A DNA stretch of 54,635 nt, taken from NCBI GenBank assembly GCA_012719125.1, contig JAAYAY010000370.1, forward strand, positions 1 to 54,635, written 5' to 3'. Under the pieces are notes generated by a model. It was given only the letters and a program-made list of their open reading frames with translations. It made no database searches and was not told the origin of the DNA. Positions 8,942-17,422 of the stretch are shown one piece after another (within the stretch, counting starts at the first letter, position 1; the number at the start of each line of letters is the position of its first letter). Made by a program: the position numbers and the translations under genes. Origin of the DNA: Planctomycetaceae bacterium (GTDB lineage: Bacteria; Planctomycetota; Planctomycetia; Pirellulales; Thermoguttaceae).

Positions 8942-9498
8942 CGTTCGACTCCTACATCAAGGGAGGAACGCAGTTTCTCCAGACCGTATCGATAGCGACT
9001 GCGAATCGTGTTGTTCGAGACGCCCAACTGCCGGGCAATCTCTTCAAACGTCAACTCACCGTGAAGACGAAGCGTGATCACCGCACGTTGCTCCGCGGGC
9101 AAGGCGGCGATTGCCCGATAAAGGCGATCGGCCTCTTCCCGTTCGATCATCGCCGCGGCCGGATCGGCCGCCGCGTTAACCGCCTCACCCATCGCCTGGT
9201 CGGGTGCGTCCCTCGTTTGCTGAGACCGTCCCCTCCTGCGTAGGCGGTCTCGCGAGCGGTTTGCCACGGCCGTGATCAGGTAGCCCTTCAGGTTACCGTC
9301 GAGGCGGACTCGCACGGAATCCGACGCCAGGGCCACGAACAAATCGTGCAGGCAATCCTCGGCTCCCGCCCTGTCGGCCAGCATACAGGTTGCGATCGTG
9401 AGCAGATCATCCTTGTACTTCAGGTAGATCTGCCGAAGCGCATCGCGATCTCCTTGCCGCAGCCGCGCAACGAGTTCCCGGTCTTCCGCCACTCGCAT
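8938..9498 (-). CDS. ECF-type RNA polymerase sigma factor
   Basis: A 186-residue sigma-70 family protein with only regions 2 and 4. Region 2 spans about residues 20-80 (LRQIYLKYKDDLLTIA, then AEDCLHDLFVALA and LKGYLITAVANRSRDRLRR). Region 4 is at ~130-180 (LPAEQRAVITLRLHGELTFEEIARQLGVSNNTI) with a helix-turn-helix that reads the -35 element. An Ala-rich linker joins the two. Its stop overlaps the start of the membrane partner by 4 bp, so the two are translationally coupled, the usual arrangement for a sigma factor and its regulator. The target genes cannot be deduced from the window. Confidence 0.9.
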   Translation of the reverse strand: MRVAEDRELVARLRQGDRDALRQIYLKYKDDLLTIATCMLADRAGAEDCLHDLFVALASDSVRVRLDGNLKGYLITAVANRSRDRLRRRGRSQQTRDAPDQAMGEAVNAAADPAAAMIEREEADRLYRAIAALPAEQRAVITLRLHGELTFEEIARQLGVSNNTIRSRYRYGLEKLRSSLDVGVER

Positions 9499-9593
9499 TC
9501 ACCGTCGATCCATGGGTCCGTGGAGCGCTCCCACACCTATATGACGTTCACGGGGGGCGGTCTGGTCTATTCGGAAGCCTCCGGCCGCGTCCC

Positions 9594-11483
9594 TCACTCC
9601 TTCAACTTCACGGAGACCCAGGGCTCAAAGATGACCGTATCGTCCGCATGTCGTAATCCCACCTGATACCACACTGTGGAACTGGGGAAATCGTCACGCC
9701 AGGCCACAAACGTCCCCTCCTCCGTCTCCAGCCCGTCCATGTAGAACCGCTCCGCAGCTTCCTCCTCTTGGCGGAATCGGCACACGGGCTGCCAATCGTC
9801 AGCGGCCTCCCAGTGGATCGAGACGGTCACCAGCTCGTCGTCGCTCTCCAGCGCCCCGCGGATGCGCGGCACTCCGTCGACGAAGTCCCGGCAGCGCTCC
9901 ACCTCCGCATCGAGCCGCGCGTAATAGGCATCCACCAGCCCTTCGAAGTCATAGCCGCACGCCTGGAAGAGGTCTCGCCACAACTCCGGCCCCGACAGGT
10001 TCTCGGGGGCGCCTTCGCGAGCCATGGCTCGGGCGATCTTGCCGACCGCGGCCTCGCCATGCCGGGCGACTAACTCGGCAACAAACAGTTCGCCGAGCGG
10101 ATAGACGAGGTTGCCGTCTTGTCGCGCCGCCAGCAGCGAATTGTCCACGAGCTCCTCCATGTCGACCTCGTTGCGATCTCGCATCACCGCCGCGATGCGC
10201 CGCAACCCGGCGACGTCCCGGCCGGAGTCGAACAGTTCGTACTCCACGTACGAGGCAACCCCTTCATGGAAGAACCGCGTTGAGTTGAATTGCTCGGTCA
10301 GCCGCGTGTCGGACAGGCGCTCCAGGAAGACGTGAGCCGTCTCATGCCCCAGGATCGACTCCAGTTCGGGAAGCTCCTCGCTGACCGCCAGGTTAAGGCG
10401 GATCTTGTCCCAGTAGGCCAACCCCGCGTGGCGCGGCAGCAGGCTCGTGGCGTCGACCACAATCGGCTCGCCCGCTTCGGCGGCAAAGAACTGCCGCACC
10501 TTGTCGTAGACCTGGTCGGCGGCAGCAACCAGCGGCAGCACGCGGCCTGCGAGGTTGGTGGGATAGGCAAATTCGTAGCAGCGACTGCGCGCCCGCGACG
10601 TGCTCCAGCTTGGGTACTCGACCGTAACCGCACCGGGATCGCCTCCCTCGGTGATCTTGGGGTCGTTGCTCATCACGTAGTAACTCAACGAAACGGCCAC
10701 AACTCCCACCAGGAGGCTGCCGACCAGCAGGAAACCGCTCCCCACGCGACTCCGCGTGAGCCGCTGGAAGCCCCGCATCATCGCGTCTCCCCAGCCCAGG
10801 AACAACACGTAAGCCGTGAACATCAACACGCCGCCCAGGGCGGCCTGAACCGCCAGAAGCCGTTGGGGAACGATCCACTCCTGGCCCTCGATTTGCGGTT
10901 GCGAGAGGGCCAGCACGTCGAGCACTGCGATCGACGGCATGAACTCGTGAACCAGAATGTAGGCCCAGAACAACAGCCCGATGAGCAGCCAGCCGAACCG
11001 CCGCAAAAACGAACAAGCCAGGCCCAGGCTGAGGATCACCATCGCCTGGCACATTCGCATCCCCACGGCCGTGAACCAGAACCCGAGATGGAACGACGTA
11101 TCGAGCGACGTGCGCGAGAAGGCGTGGAACAGCAGGGTAGTGGCCGCGTCCAGAACCGTCAGCACCAGCAGGACCAACACGGCCGCGGCAATCTTGACGG
11201 CAAACACCCGGCTCCGCGAAACCGGCAGCGAATCCAGGAACTCCATCGTGCCTTCGTCGTATTCGCGAACCAGCAGCCCCGACGCCAGGGCCAGGATAAA
11301 CAGAGAAATCAGGACGCTGCCTTCGTTCGGCGAGACGACATAGTCCTGGTAGGTAGCGCCGAAGGGCTTCATGTTGGGTAAGCCCGCGATCAACTCGTAC
11401 ACGATCCCCAGCAACGGGATGATCGCCGCCAACACCAGGAACGGCAGCGTCGAGCGGAGTTCTTTGCGCCACAGGCCCCACAT
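9594..11483 (-). CDS. ABC-2 type permease fused to an HExxH metallopeptidase-like domain
   Basis: I choose the ATG at 11483: it overlaps the upstream gene's TGA as TGATG and begins MWGLWRKELRSTLPF, matching the paralogue; the frame is open further upstream but unlikely to be used. The 629-residue protein has about six membrane helices in residues 1-270 typical of ABC-2 permeases (EYDEGTMEFLDSLPVSRSRVF coupling region), then a ~350-residue outer region. That region has HETAH at 380-384 and a downstream HEG (E407), the gluzincin pattern HExxH...E of peptidase MA-like/M1-related enzymes. It is the last gene of a three-gene operon with its paralogous permease and an ATPase. The likely role is export or membrane handling of a substrate that the ectodomain may cleave. 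Confidence 0.78.
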   Translation of the reverse strand: MWGLWRKELRSTLPFLVLAAIIPLLGIVYELIAGLPNMKPFGATYQDYVVSPNEGSVLISLFILALASGLLVREYDEGTMEFLDSLPVSRSRVFAVKIAAAVLVLLVLTVLDAATTLLFHAFSRTSLDTSFHLGFWFTAVGMRMCQAMVILSLGLACSFLRRFGWLLIGLLFWAYILVHEFMPSIAVLDVLALSQPQIEGQEWIVPQRLLAVQAALGGVLMFTAYVLFLGWGDAMMRGFQRLTRSRVGSGFLLVGSLLVGVVAVSLSYYVMSNDPKITEGGDPGAVTVEYPSWSTSRARSRCYEFAYPTNLAGRVLPLVAAADQVYDKVRQFFAAEAGEPIVVDATSLLPRHAGLAYWDKIRLNLAVSEELPELESILGHETAHVFLERLSDTRLTEQFNSTRFFHEGVASYVEYELFDSGRDVAGLRRIAAVMRDRNEVDMEELVDNSLLAARQDGNLVYPLGELFVAELVARHGEAAVGKIARAMAREGAPENLSGPELWRDLFQACGYDFEGLVDAYYARLDAEVERCRDFVDGVPRIRGALESDDELVTVSIHWEAADDWQPVCRFRQEEEAAERFYMDGLETEEGTFVAWRDDFPSSTVWYQVGLRHADDTVIFEPWVSVKLKE

Positions 11484-13366
11484 CAGTGCATCTCCAACCG
11501 CGTCCAACCGCTCACAATCTCGCATCCCAGGACGTCGACCCAGGTGGCAAACGTGCTATACAGCCGCGCACCCCGCGAAAACGTCCCGGGAAGCTCGCCC
11601 TCATTCTGATCGGGATACAAGGAGTCCTCTCGCTGGATCTCACTCGGTTCCACCGTCACCGCGAAGGCCGGCAACTCCGCGTACTGCAGGACGAATCGCC
11701 CTGACTCTGGAGCAGGCTCGCTCTCGAAGCGGAAATGGACCACTCGCGTGTAGTTCGAAAGCGACTCGATCGTGACCTCCCCCGAAATCTGCGGGATCGA
11801 GTCCAACTCGCCCCGACGCGACTCTGCCAACTCGTCCAGATCTCGGGACCATTGCCCCAGGAAGTCGGCATACGCCAGCCCGGCATGTTCATGGAGCAGG
11901 CTTGCCACCGGATGCGCCCACTCGTGCAGCATCCCCCGCACGTCTGCCGGAACGCTGCAATCCATAGCCGTCCGCAGAAACGCCCGGAACCGTTTTTCAC
12001 CCTGCCGAGCCTTGAGCGACTCCAGGCCACGCCAGGCTACCGCCCCCGCAATGTCTTCCCCCACCCGATCCCGATAGCGCAGCCACTCGGTCGTGTCTTT
12101 CGACGAAAACCCCTGCCGGCCGCCGTAGGCAGCACGCAATTCGAGCTGCTTCCGATCTCGCGGCGCGCTGCATTCGTCGCGGCCCGTCCAATAGATGGAG
12201 AAGCCGTCGAGCACCCACAGATTCGGCTCGCGCAAGAGCCGCTCTTCCGACCAGAGAATCAGAACCTCGCGCAGCAACCATCCCAGGAAACGGCCGTCCT
12301 CCCAGTCTTTGCTGCGGAAATTGGCCCGCACCAGCAAACCCTCGGCGTTCTCCAACTCGGCCCGTTCGAACTTGTCGGCGTCGAGATCGCCCCACTGCGT
12401 GATGAAGATCGGCGGTGGATCCGCCAGGCCGAGATACCCCTGCATCGCGGCCACCTCGTCGGCAACGAGCTGCGCCAGTTCCAGTCCCCGGTCGTCGTCC
12501 GCTTCATCCTCCGACGAGACGGTGACCGTCACCTCGCCGCAGCTTGCGGCAATGCCGCCGGGCAGATCGAACGGCTCCTTCTCGACGCGTTTGTCGTAAA
12601 CGCTGACCGACACCATGAACGCCAGGATCACCGCCGCCACCGTGATCTTCTCGCGGTGCGACATCTTCTCGGCCAGCAGCGTGGCTACGTTGCCCTCGCG
12701 CACCAGCGCGAGGCTCAGCGTCAACAGAACCAGGACAGAACCAATCGCCAGAGTCACCAGTAGGGCCTGCTGGGGAAACACGACGCGTTCAAAAGCAAAT
12801 TGCCCGTCGACCAGTTCAAAGGGGCCGAACCGGGCCAGTTCCACCTGCGTCAGCGCATCGATCGCGTACAAACCCAGGTAGGCGACGATGTAGATGGCGA
12901 CCCGATAACGCCCCAGGAGCCCCATCATGAAGAAGAACGAATACAGGCACCAACTGAACGCCAGCGCTCTGGACGCCATGATCGCCAGGAATCTCCCCGT
13001 GAGCGACTCGCTGCGGAGGCTGATCAGCGTGCAGACGGCAAACACCAGGCCGACCGAGCAGACCACGAAGGCCAGCCCCAACAGGTACTTGACCACGATC
13101 ATCCGCCCCCGCGAAACGGGCAGCGACTCGATGAACAACTGGGTCTTGGATTGGTATTCGCGGACCACCAACCGGTTGCACAGCACCAGCACGCCGAGCG
13201 GCAGCAGGGCCATCAAGAAACGCCGCAAGGCCTCGAACCGGCTGCCCGAATCATCCAGCAGAACCACCGCCAGAATCAGCAGCAAACCGACTCCGGAAAT
13301 GCCGGCGATGAGCAGCAGCGGCAGCCAGTGTTGACGCAGCTCTTTGAGAATCAGGGCTCTCGTCAT
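11483..13366 (-). CDS. ABC-2 type permease with a degenerate peptidase-like ectodomain
   Basis: The start is the ATG at 13366, which overlaps the ATPase stop (ATGA); upstream in-frame codons encode no membrane protein and are disregarded. 627 residues. It begins MTRALILKELRQHWLP and has a membrane block with VREYQSKTQLFIESLPVSRGR, closely parallel to the next gene. The outer half also parallels it in layout, but where the partner has LGHETAH this one has GWLLREVLILW, and where the partner has FFHEGVASY this one has VLDGFSIYW. The zinc ligands are therefore missing and this copy should be catalytically dead. The two permeases most likely form a heterodimer served by one ATPase. Confidence 0.78.
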   Translation of the reverse strand: MTRALILKELRQHWLPLLLIAGISGVGLLLILAVVLLDDSGSRFEALRRFLMALLPLGVLVLCNRLVVREYQSKTQLFIESLPVSRGRMIVVKYLLGLAFVVCSVGLVFAVCTLISLRSESLTGRFLAIMASRALAFSWCLYSFFFMMGLLGRYRVAIYIVAYLGLYAIDALTQVELARFGPFELVDGQFAFERVVFPQQALLVTLAIGSVLVLLTLSLALVREGNVATLLAEKMSHREKITVAAVILAFMVSVSVYDKRVEKEPFDLPGGIAASCGEVTVTVSSEDEADDDRGLELAQLVADEVAAMQGYLGLADPPPIFITQWGDLDADKFERAELENAEGLLVRANFRSKDWEDGRFLGWLLREVLILWSEERLLREPNLWVLDGFSIYWTGRDECSAPRDRKQLELRAAYGGRQGFSSKDTTEWLRYRDRVGEDIAGAVAWRGLESLKARQGEKRFRAFLRTAMDCSVPADVRGMLHEWAHPVASLLHEHAGLAYADFLGQWSRDLDELAESRRGELDSIPQISGEVTIESLSNYTRVVHFRFESEPAPESGRFVLQYAELPAFAVTVEPSEIQREDSLYPDQNEGELPGTFSRGARLYSTFATWVDVLGCEIVSGWTRLEMH

Positions 13367-14424
13367 AGGTTGGGCGTCGCCTCGGCGGTCATGGCGATGA
13401 AAATATCCTCCAGCGAAAGCCGTCGAACCTTGCGAGTTCCAAACGGAACGTCGCGCCAGGCTTCCGGGTCGCCGTAGACGACCGATGAGGTCCCGTTGCC
13501 GGAAAACCCGTCCCTCATCACCACGAAACCACGTGCGGCCGCCAGTTCGCAGAACTCCCACCGGGCGGCATACGTGTCGACTGCGAGTTCTGCCGTGACG
13601 GGAACCGACGGATCATCGACCGCCGATTCCACGGCGTCCCCGGCCGTCGGTTCATTTGCGCCAACATCGGCCGTCCCGGGCCCGTCCGTCGGCGGCAAGT
13701 GATCCACTTCCCGCACCGATTCCTGTAACGTGCGGATGTCGCCCTCGTAGCGCATGCCGCCGTTGTGGATGATGCCCACGCGATCGGCGACCCTTTCGAC
13801 TTCGTCCACCAGATGCGACGAAAAGAACGTGGTGCGGCTGTGACTTCTTGCCTGCCGGCTGATGATCTCCAGAAACTCCCGCCGCGTGGCCGGGTCGAGA
13901 CCCGAGGTCGGCTCGTCGAGGATCAGAATCGGAGGCCGGTGCGCCAGTGCCAGGGCCAGCGCCAGCTTCACTCGCATCCCGCCCGACAGGTGCGACACCC
14001 GCCGCTTCGGCGGCAGATCAAGCAAACTGAGCAACCGGGCGAATTCGTCGTGGTCCCAGGTCGGATAGAACCCGGAGACAAACCGGCCCAACGCCCGGCA
14101 GCTCATCCAGGGATAGAAATGCTGCTCCTGCGAAACGTAGCCGATCCGCTGCTTCTGCCTGGCCCGGATTCGGCGCCCGCGATAGCCCAGCAGTTCGATG
14201 CGGCCGCGGGCGGGCGTGATGATCCCCATCATCGCCCGAATGGCCGTCGTCTTCCCGGCCCCATTCCGCCCCAGAAAACCGTAGATTTCCCCCGCACGGA
14301 CCGTCAAGTTCAACCCGTCGACCGCCCGCAGCTTCCCGTAGGAAACCCGCAGGTCCTCGATCCGCAGGATCACTTCCGGCTCGGTTACACCCACCTCGCC
14401 GTTTTGCAGTTCTTCACAAACCAC
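13363..14424 (-). CDS. ABC transporter ATP-binding protein
   Basis: A 353-residue nucleotide-binding subunit. Walker A is GRNGAGKTT at 52-60, the Q-loop is YVSQEQHFYP, the signature is HLSGGMRVKLALA, and Walker B with D-loop is LILDEPTSGLDP; the switch His is in FFSSHLVDEVERVAD. After the ATPase core come ~100 extra residues, an acidic, Thr/Pro-rich linker and a small domain (RWEFCELAAARGFVVM), as in CcmA/NatA-type exporters with C-terminal extensions. It is first in an operon with the two ectodomain permeases, coupled by a 4-bp overlap, and supplies the energy. Its promoter should lie in 14425-14629, back to back with the plus-strand sialidase-fold gene. Confidence 0.92.
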   Translation of the reverse strand: MVCEELQNGEVGVTEPEVILRIEDLRVSYGKLRAVDGLNLTVRAGEIYGFLGRNGAGKTTAIRAMMGIITPARGRIELLGYRGRRIRARQKQRIGYVSQEQHFYPWMSCRALGRFVSGFYPTWDHDEFARLLSLLDLPPKRRVSHLSGGMRVKLALALALAHRPPILILDEPTSGLDPATRREFLEIISRQARSHSRTTFFSSHLVDEVERVADRVGIIHNGGMRYEGDIRTLQESVREVDHLPPTDGPGTADVGANEPTAGDAVESAVDDPSVPVTAELAVDTYAARWEFCELAAARGFVVMRDGFSGNGTSSVVYGDPEAWRDVPFGTRKVRRLSLEDIFIAMTAEATPNL

Positions 14425-14544
14425 CGCAACGACCCCTTTCCATTACACCATTTCCTTTCCGAAAATCATACGCCGGCAGCCGAAACAACACAATTCCCGC
14501 CCCGATTGAGTCCTATAGATAGCATCCGAAACCCACCCCATGGC

Positions 14545-14573
14545 TTCAAAATCCCCCCGAATCACGCTACAAC
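14545..14573 (+). promoter_or_regulatory. Candidate sigma-70 promoter for the sugar locus
   Basis: TTCAAA (14545-14550) and TACAAC (14568-14573) are spaced by 17 nt, 57 bp before the ATG at 14630. Each box matches the consensus at four of six positions. Assigned by eye only. Confidence 0.35.
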
Positions 14574-14629
14574 ATGGGCAGACAACGACTTTACCACCGG
14601 CCCGATTCTCGTATGCGAGGAAGACACCC

Positions 14630-15688
14630 ATGGCGACGAGAACTCTCGTTTCAGCACTTGCAGCTCTACTTCTGGCGACCGCTCACGCCCCGGCCGACGA
14701 CGCCGTGCCCAAGGTTCGCGTCGAATCCATCCGCCGCGCCTTCCACAACGGCGAGCACAACGCCTTCACCGACCTGGTTCGCTTTCAGGACAAGCTCTAC
14801 CTCACCTTCCGCAGTTGCCCCGACGGGCACATGGTCAACCCCACCGCCTCGGTTATCATCTTGACCAGCAGCGACGGCCGCGAGTGGGAACAAGTCCATC
14901 GCTTTCATGTGGAGGAACGTGACACCCGCGATCCCCACTTCCTCGTCTTTCAGAACAAGCTCTTCGTCTACACCGGCACCTGGTGGAGCGGCAAGACAAC
15001 CATTCCGGTCAGCGATTACGACCTGAACAAGCACCTGGGCTTCGCCGCCTGGACCGAAGACGGTAAGACCTGGCAAAGCCCCGTCATGCTCGACGGCACC
15101 TTCGGCCATTACATCTGGCGAGCCGCCGCCCACGACGGCAAAGCCTACCTCTGCGGGCGCCGCAAGATCGGCTTCGCCGAAGGGCCGCGCGGCGAAGGGC
15201 ACGCCGTCGAATCCCTCATGCTCGAAAGCGACGACGGCCTGATCTGGCGCAAGCGGGCCGTGTTCCAGGAGATCGACGGCGACGAAACCGCCTTTCTGTT
15301 CGAGCCGGACGGCAGCGTCGTCGCGATCGGCCGCCGCGGCGGCGGCAACGCCCAATTGCTTCGCTCCAGGCCGCCCTATACCGAGTGGGAACGCAAAGAC
15401 CTCGATCGCTACGTCGGCGGCCCGGTGATCGTCAAGTGGGGCGACCGCTATGTCGTCGGCGGGCGACATTCGACCAAGGACCGCGGCCCCAAGACCTCCC
15501 TCTGCTGGCTCGTCGGCGACGGGCTCCAAGAATTTGCAGAACTCCCCAGCGGAGGCGATAATTCCTATCCGGGCTTTGTCGAACTCGGACCCGGCCGGGC
15601 CCTCGTTTCCTGGTACTCGAGCCACGAGAAGGACGAGTCGGGGAAGACGATGACCGCGATCTACCTCGCCGAACTTGTTCTCGAATAA
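14630..15688 (+). CDS. Secreted sialidase-fold (BNR/Asp-box) protein
   Basis: The start at 14630 is chosen because AGGAAG lies 6-10 nt upstream and it opens a signal peptide (MATRTLVSALAALLLATAHAPADDA). 352 residues. It has several Asp-box-like turns of a six-bladed propeller: SSDGREWEQV, TEDGKTWQSP and SDDGLIWRKR. An early Arg (FRSCPDGHM) could belong to the arginine cluster that holds carboxylates in sialidases. Planctomycetes encode many such proteins and few are proven sialidases, so an exo-glycosidase or a sugar-binding propeller are both possible. It opens a plus-strand locus with an oxidoreductase, an isomerase-like protein and a sugar porter. Confidence 0.75.
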   Translation: MATRTLVSALAALLLATAHAPADDAVPKVRVESIRRAFHNGEHNAFTDLVRFQDKLYLTFRSCPDGHMVNPTASVIILTSSDGREWEQVHRFHVEERDTRDPHFLVFQNKLFVYTGTWWSGKTTIPVSDYDLNKHLGFAAWTEDGKTWQSPVMLDGTFGHYIWRAAAHDGKAYLCGRRKIGFAEGPRGEGHAVESLMLESDDGLIWRKRAVFQEIDGDETAFLFEPDGSVVAIGRRGGGNAQLLRSRPPYTEWERKDLDRYVGGPVIVKWGDRYVVGGRHSTKDRGPKTSLCWLVGDGLQEFAELPSGGDNSYPGFVELGPGRALVSWYSSHEKDESGKTMTAIYLAELVLE

Positions 15689-15694
15689 CTGAAT

Positions 15695-15745
15695 TCCCTC
15701 CCCAGCAAGCGGAGCGAGCAAGGGGGAGGGCAGGGGAGGGGGCAG
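15695..15745 (+). repeat. GC-rich intergenic REP-like repeat, copy 1
   Basis: Begins with CCCTCCCC and ends with GGGGAGGGCAGGGGAGGG, so the ends can pair. The 16-nt centre differs from copy 2 (17301-17350) while the two ends are nearly identical. It sits 7 bp after the sialidase-fold gene stop and could act as an mRNA 3' structure. Confidence 0.7.
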
Positions 15746-15816
15746 AAGCTCCCACCAAAGAAATCACAACAACAGACATTTTCCCAAACCACCATCCACA
15801 CCAAGAGGACCACAAT

Positions 15817-17241
15817 ATGAACAACTCCCATCACCATCCGCAGCGTCCAAACGGAGTCTCGCGCCGGCAGTTTCTCGCCGGGCTTGCCGCAACCACCGCC
15901 TTCTCGATCGTTCCCCGGCATGTGTTGGGGGGCGAAGGGAATGTTGCTCCCAGCGAGAAGACGACCCTCGCCGGAATCGGCGTCGGCGGCCAGGGCATCC
16001 AGAACATGCTCCGCTTCGCCGGGTTCCCCGAGGTCCAGATCACGGCCGTTTGCGACGTGGAGCGGGAATGCGACCGCTACATGTCGTGGAACTGGAGCCA
16101 GGGCAAGGATACCCGCCTCTCCGGGCGAGATCCGGCCCGGCGTGCGATCGAAGCCGCCTATGCCGAGCAGAAGGGTAGAGGCAAGTACCAAGGCTGCAAT
16201 ACCTACGCCGACTACCGCGAACTCCTCGACAAGGAAGACGTCGACGCTGTCATGGTCGCCACTCCGGACCACTCGCACGCGATGATTACTCTGGCCGCGA
16301 TCAGGAAAGGCAAACACGTCTACTGCGAGAAGCCGCTCACCTACTCCGTCTACGAAGCCCGACAGGTGACCGAAGCCGCCCGAAAGGCAAAGGTCGCCAC
16401 CCAACTGGGCAACCAGGGCCAGGCCGAGAGTGTTGCGAGAATGATCCAGGAGTACATCCTCGACGGCGCCATCGGTCCCGTCCACGAAGTTTATGTGCCC
16501 TGGGGACGCGGCTTCTGGGATCCGCCCGCCGGCCCCGGCCGGCCCCAGGACACGCCCCCGCTGCCCGACACGCTCGACTGGGACCTCTGGATTGGCCCCG
16601 CACCGATGCGGCCGTATCACCCCTGCTACCATCCCTGGCGCTGGCGGGACTGGTGGGACTTTGGCACCGGGCAGCTCGGCGACCTCGGTTGCCACAAGCT
16701 CTCCACGATCTTCAAGGCCCTCAAACTCGGCAGCCCCACCAAGATCGAGGCCGAGTGCGACGAGGTGAATCCCGAGATCTATCCGCGAGTGTTCAACGTG
16801 CACTTCGAGTTCCCCGCGCGGGGCGACATGCCGCCGGTCAAGCTCCACTGGCTCAGCGGCGGCGCCCAGCCCCCTCGGCCCAAGGGACTCGAAGAGGGGC
16901 GGAGCATTTCGGGCGACATCATGATCGGCGAGACCGGAGTTCTCATGGGCCATCGGCTCGTCCCCGAAACCAGGATGAAGGAATACGGCCGTCCGCCCGA
17001 GGTTTTGGCCCGATCGCCGGGTCACGACAAGGAGTTCGTCGATGCCTGCCGCGGCGGCCAGCCCGCCGGCTCCGACTTCGTCGCCCACTCGGGGCTGCTG
17101 ACCGAGGCCTGCCTGCTCGGCAACATCGCCATCCGCACCGGCAAGAAACTCGAGTGGGACGGTGCCGCCTTCAAGATCACCAACGACGAAGAAGCCAACA
17201 AGCTTCTCCGCCGAACGTATCGCGACGGCTGGAGCTTGTAG
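15817..17241 (+). CDS. Tat-exported Gfo/Idh/MocA family oxidoreductase
   Basis: A 474-residue NAD(P)-dependent sugar oxidoreductase-like protein. The twin-arginine signal is SRRQFLAGLAATTAFS. The Rossmann start is LAGIGVGGQGIQNM, followed by CDVERECDRY. The hallmark VATPDHSHAMITLAAIRKGK and HVYCEKPLTY (Lys of EKP) are present. The second domain ends with a typical LGNIAIRTGKKLEWD tail. Exported members in this phylum may carry the cofactor across with them, and some act as glycosidases through a redox cycle; the substrate here is unknown. AGAGGA lies 7 nt before the ATG. Repeat elements of the same kind follow the genes on either side, at 15695 and 17301. Confidence 0.88.
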   Translation: MNNSHHHPQRPNGVSRRQFLAGLAATTAFSIVPRHVLGGEGNVAPSEKTTLAGIGVGGQGIQNMLRFAGFPEVQITAVCDVERECDRYMSWNWSQGKDTRLSGRDPARRAIEAAYAEQKGRGKYQGCNTYADYRELLDKEDVDAVMVATPDHSHAMITLAAIRKGKHVYCEKPLTYSVYEARQVTEAARKAKVATQLGNQGQAESVARMIQEYILDGAIGPVHEVYVPWGRGFWDPPAGPGRPQDTPPLPDTLDWDLWIGPAPMRPYHPCYHPWRWRDWWDFGTGQLGDLGCHKLSTIFKALKLGSPTKIEAECDEVNPEIYPRVFNVHFEFPARGDMPPVKLHWLSGGAQPPRPKGLEEGRSISGDIMIGETGVLMGHRLVPETRMKEYGRPPEVLARSPGHDKEFVDACRGGQPAGSDFVAHSGLLTEACLLGNIAIRTGKKLEWDGAAFKITNDEEANKLLRRTYRDGWSL

Positions 17242-17300
17242 GAAGAGTAAAGAGTGAAGTGCGAAGTGTGAAAAGCTCCGTAGCGAGTGAAAGAACAGCA

Positions 17301-17350
17301 CTCCCTCCCCAGCGTACGAAGTGAGCGAGGGGGAGGGCAGGGGAGGGGGG
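17301..17350 (+). repeat. GC-rich intergenic REP-like repeat, copy 2
   Basis: Same ends as copy 1 (CTCCCTCCCCAGC and GAGGGGGAGGGCAGGGGAGGG halves), with a different but comparably sized centre. It lies 60 bp after the oxidoreductase stop and in the same orientation as copy 1. Confidence 0.7.
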
Positions 17351-17422
17351 TGCCTTTTCACTCGCTCCAACCATCAGCAATCTATGGTGCGTCAAAACGC
17401 ACCCTACTTCGAGGACTCCGCC

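Noticed and set aside
15661-17370. A 569-codon minus-strand frame over the oxidoreductase gene.
   Set aside because: Opposite strand of a gene with clear Gfo/Idh/MocA motifs; no motifs of its own.
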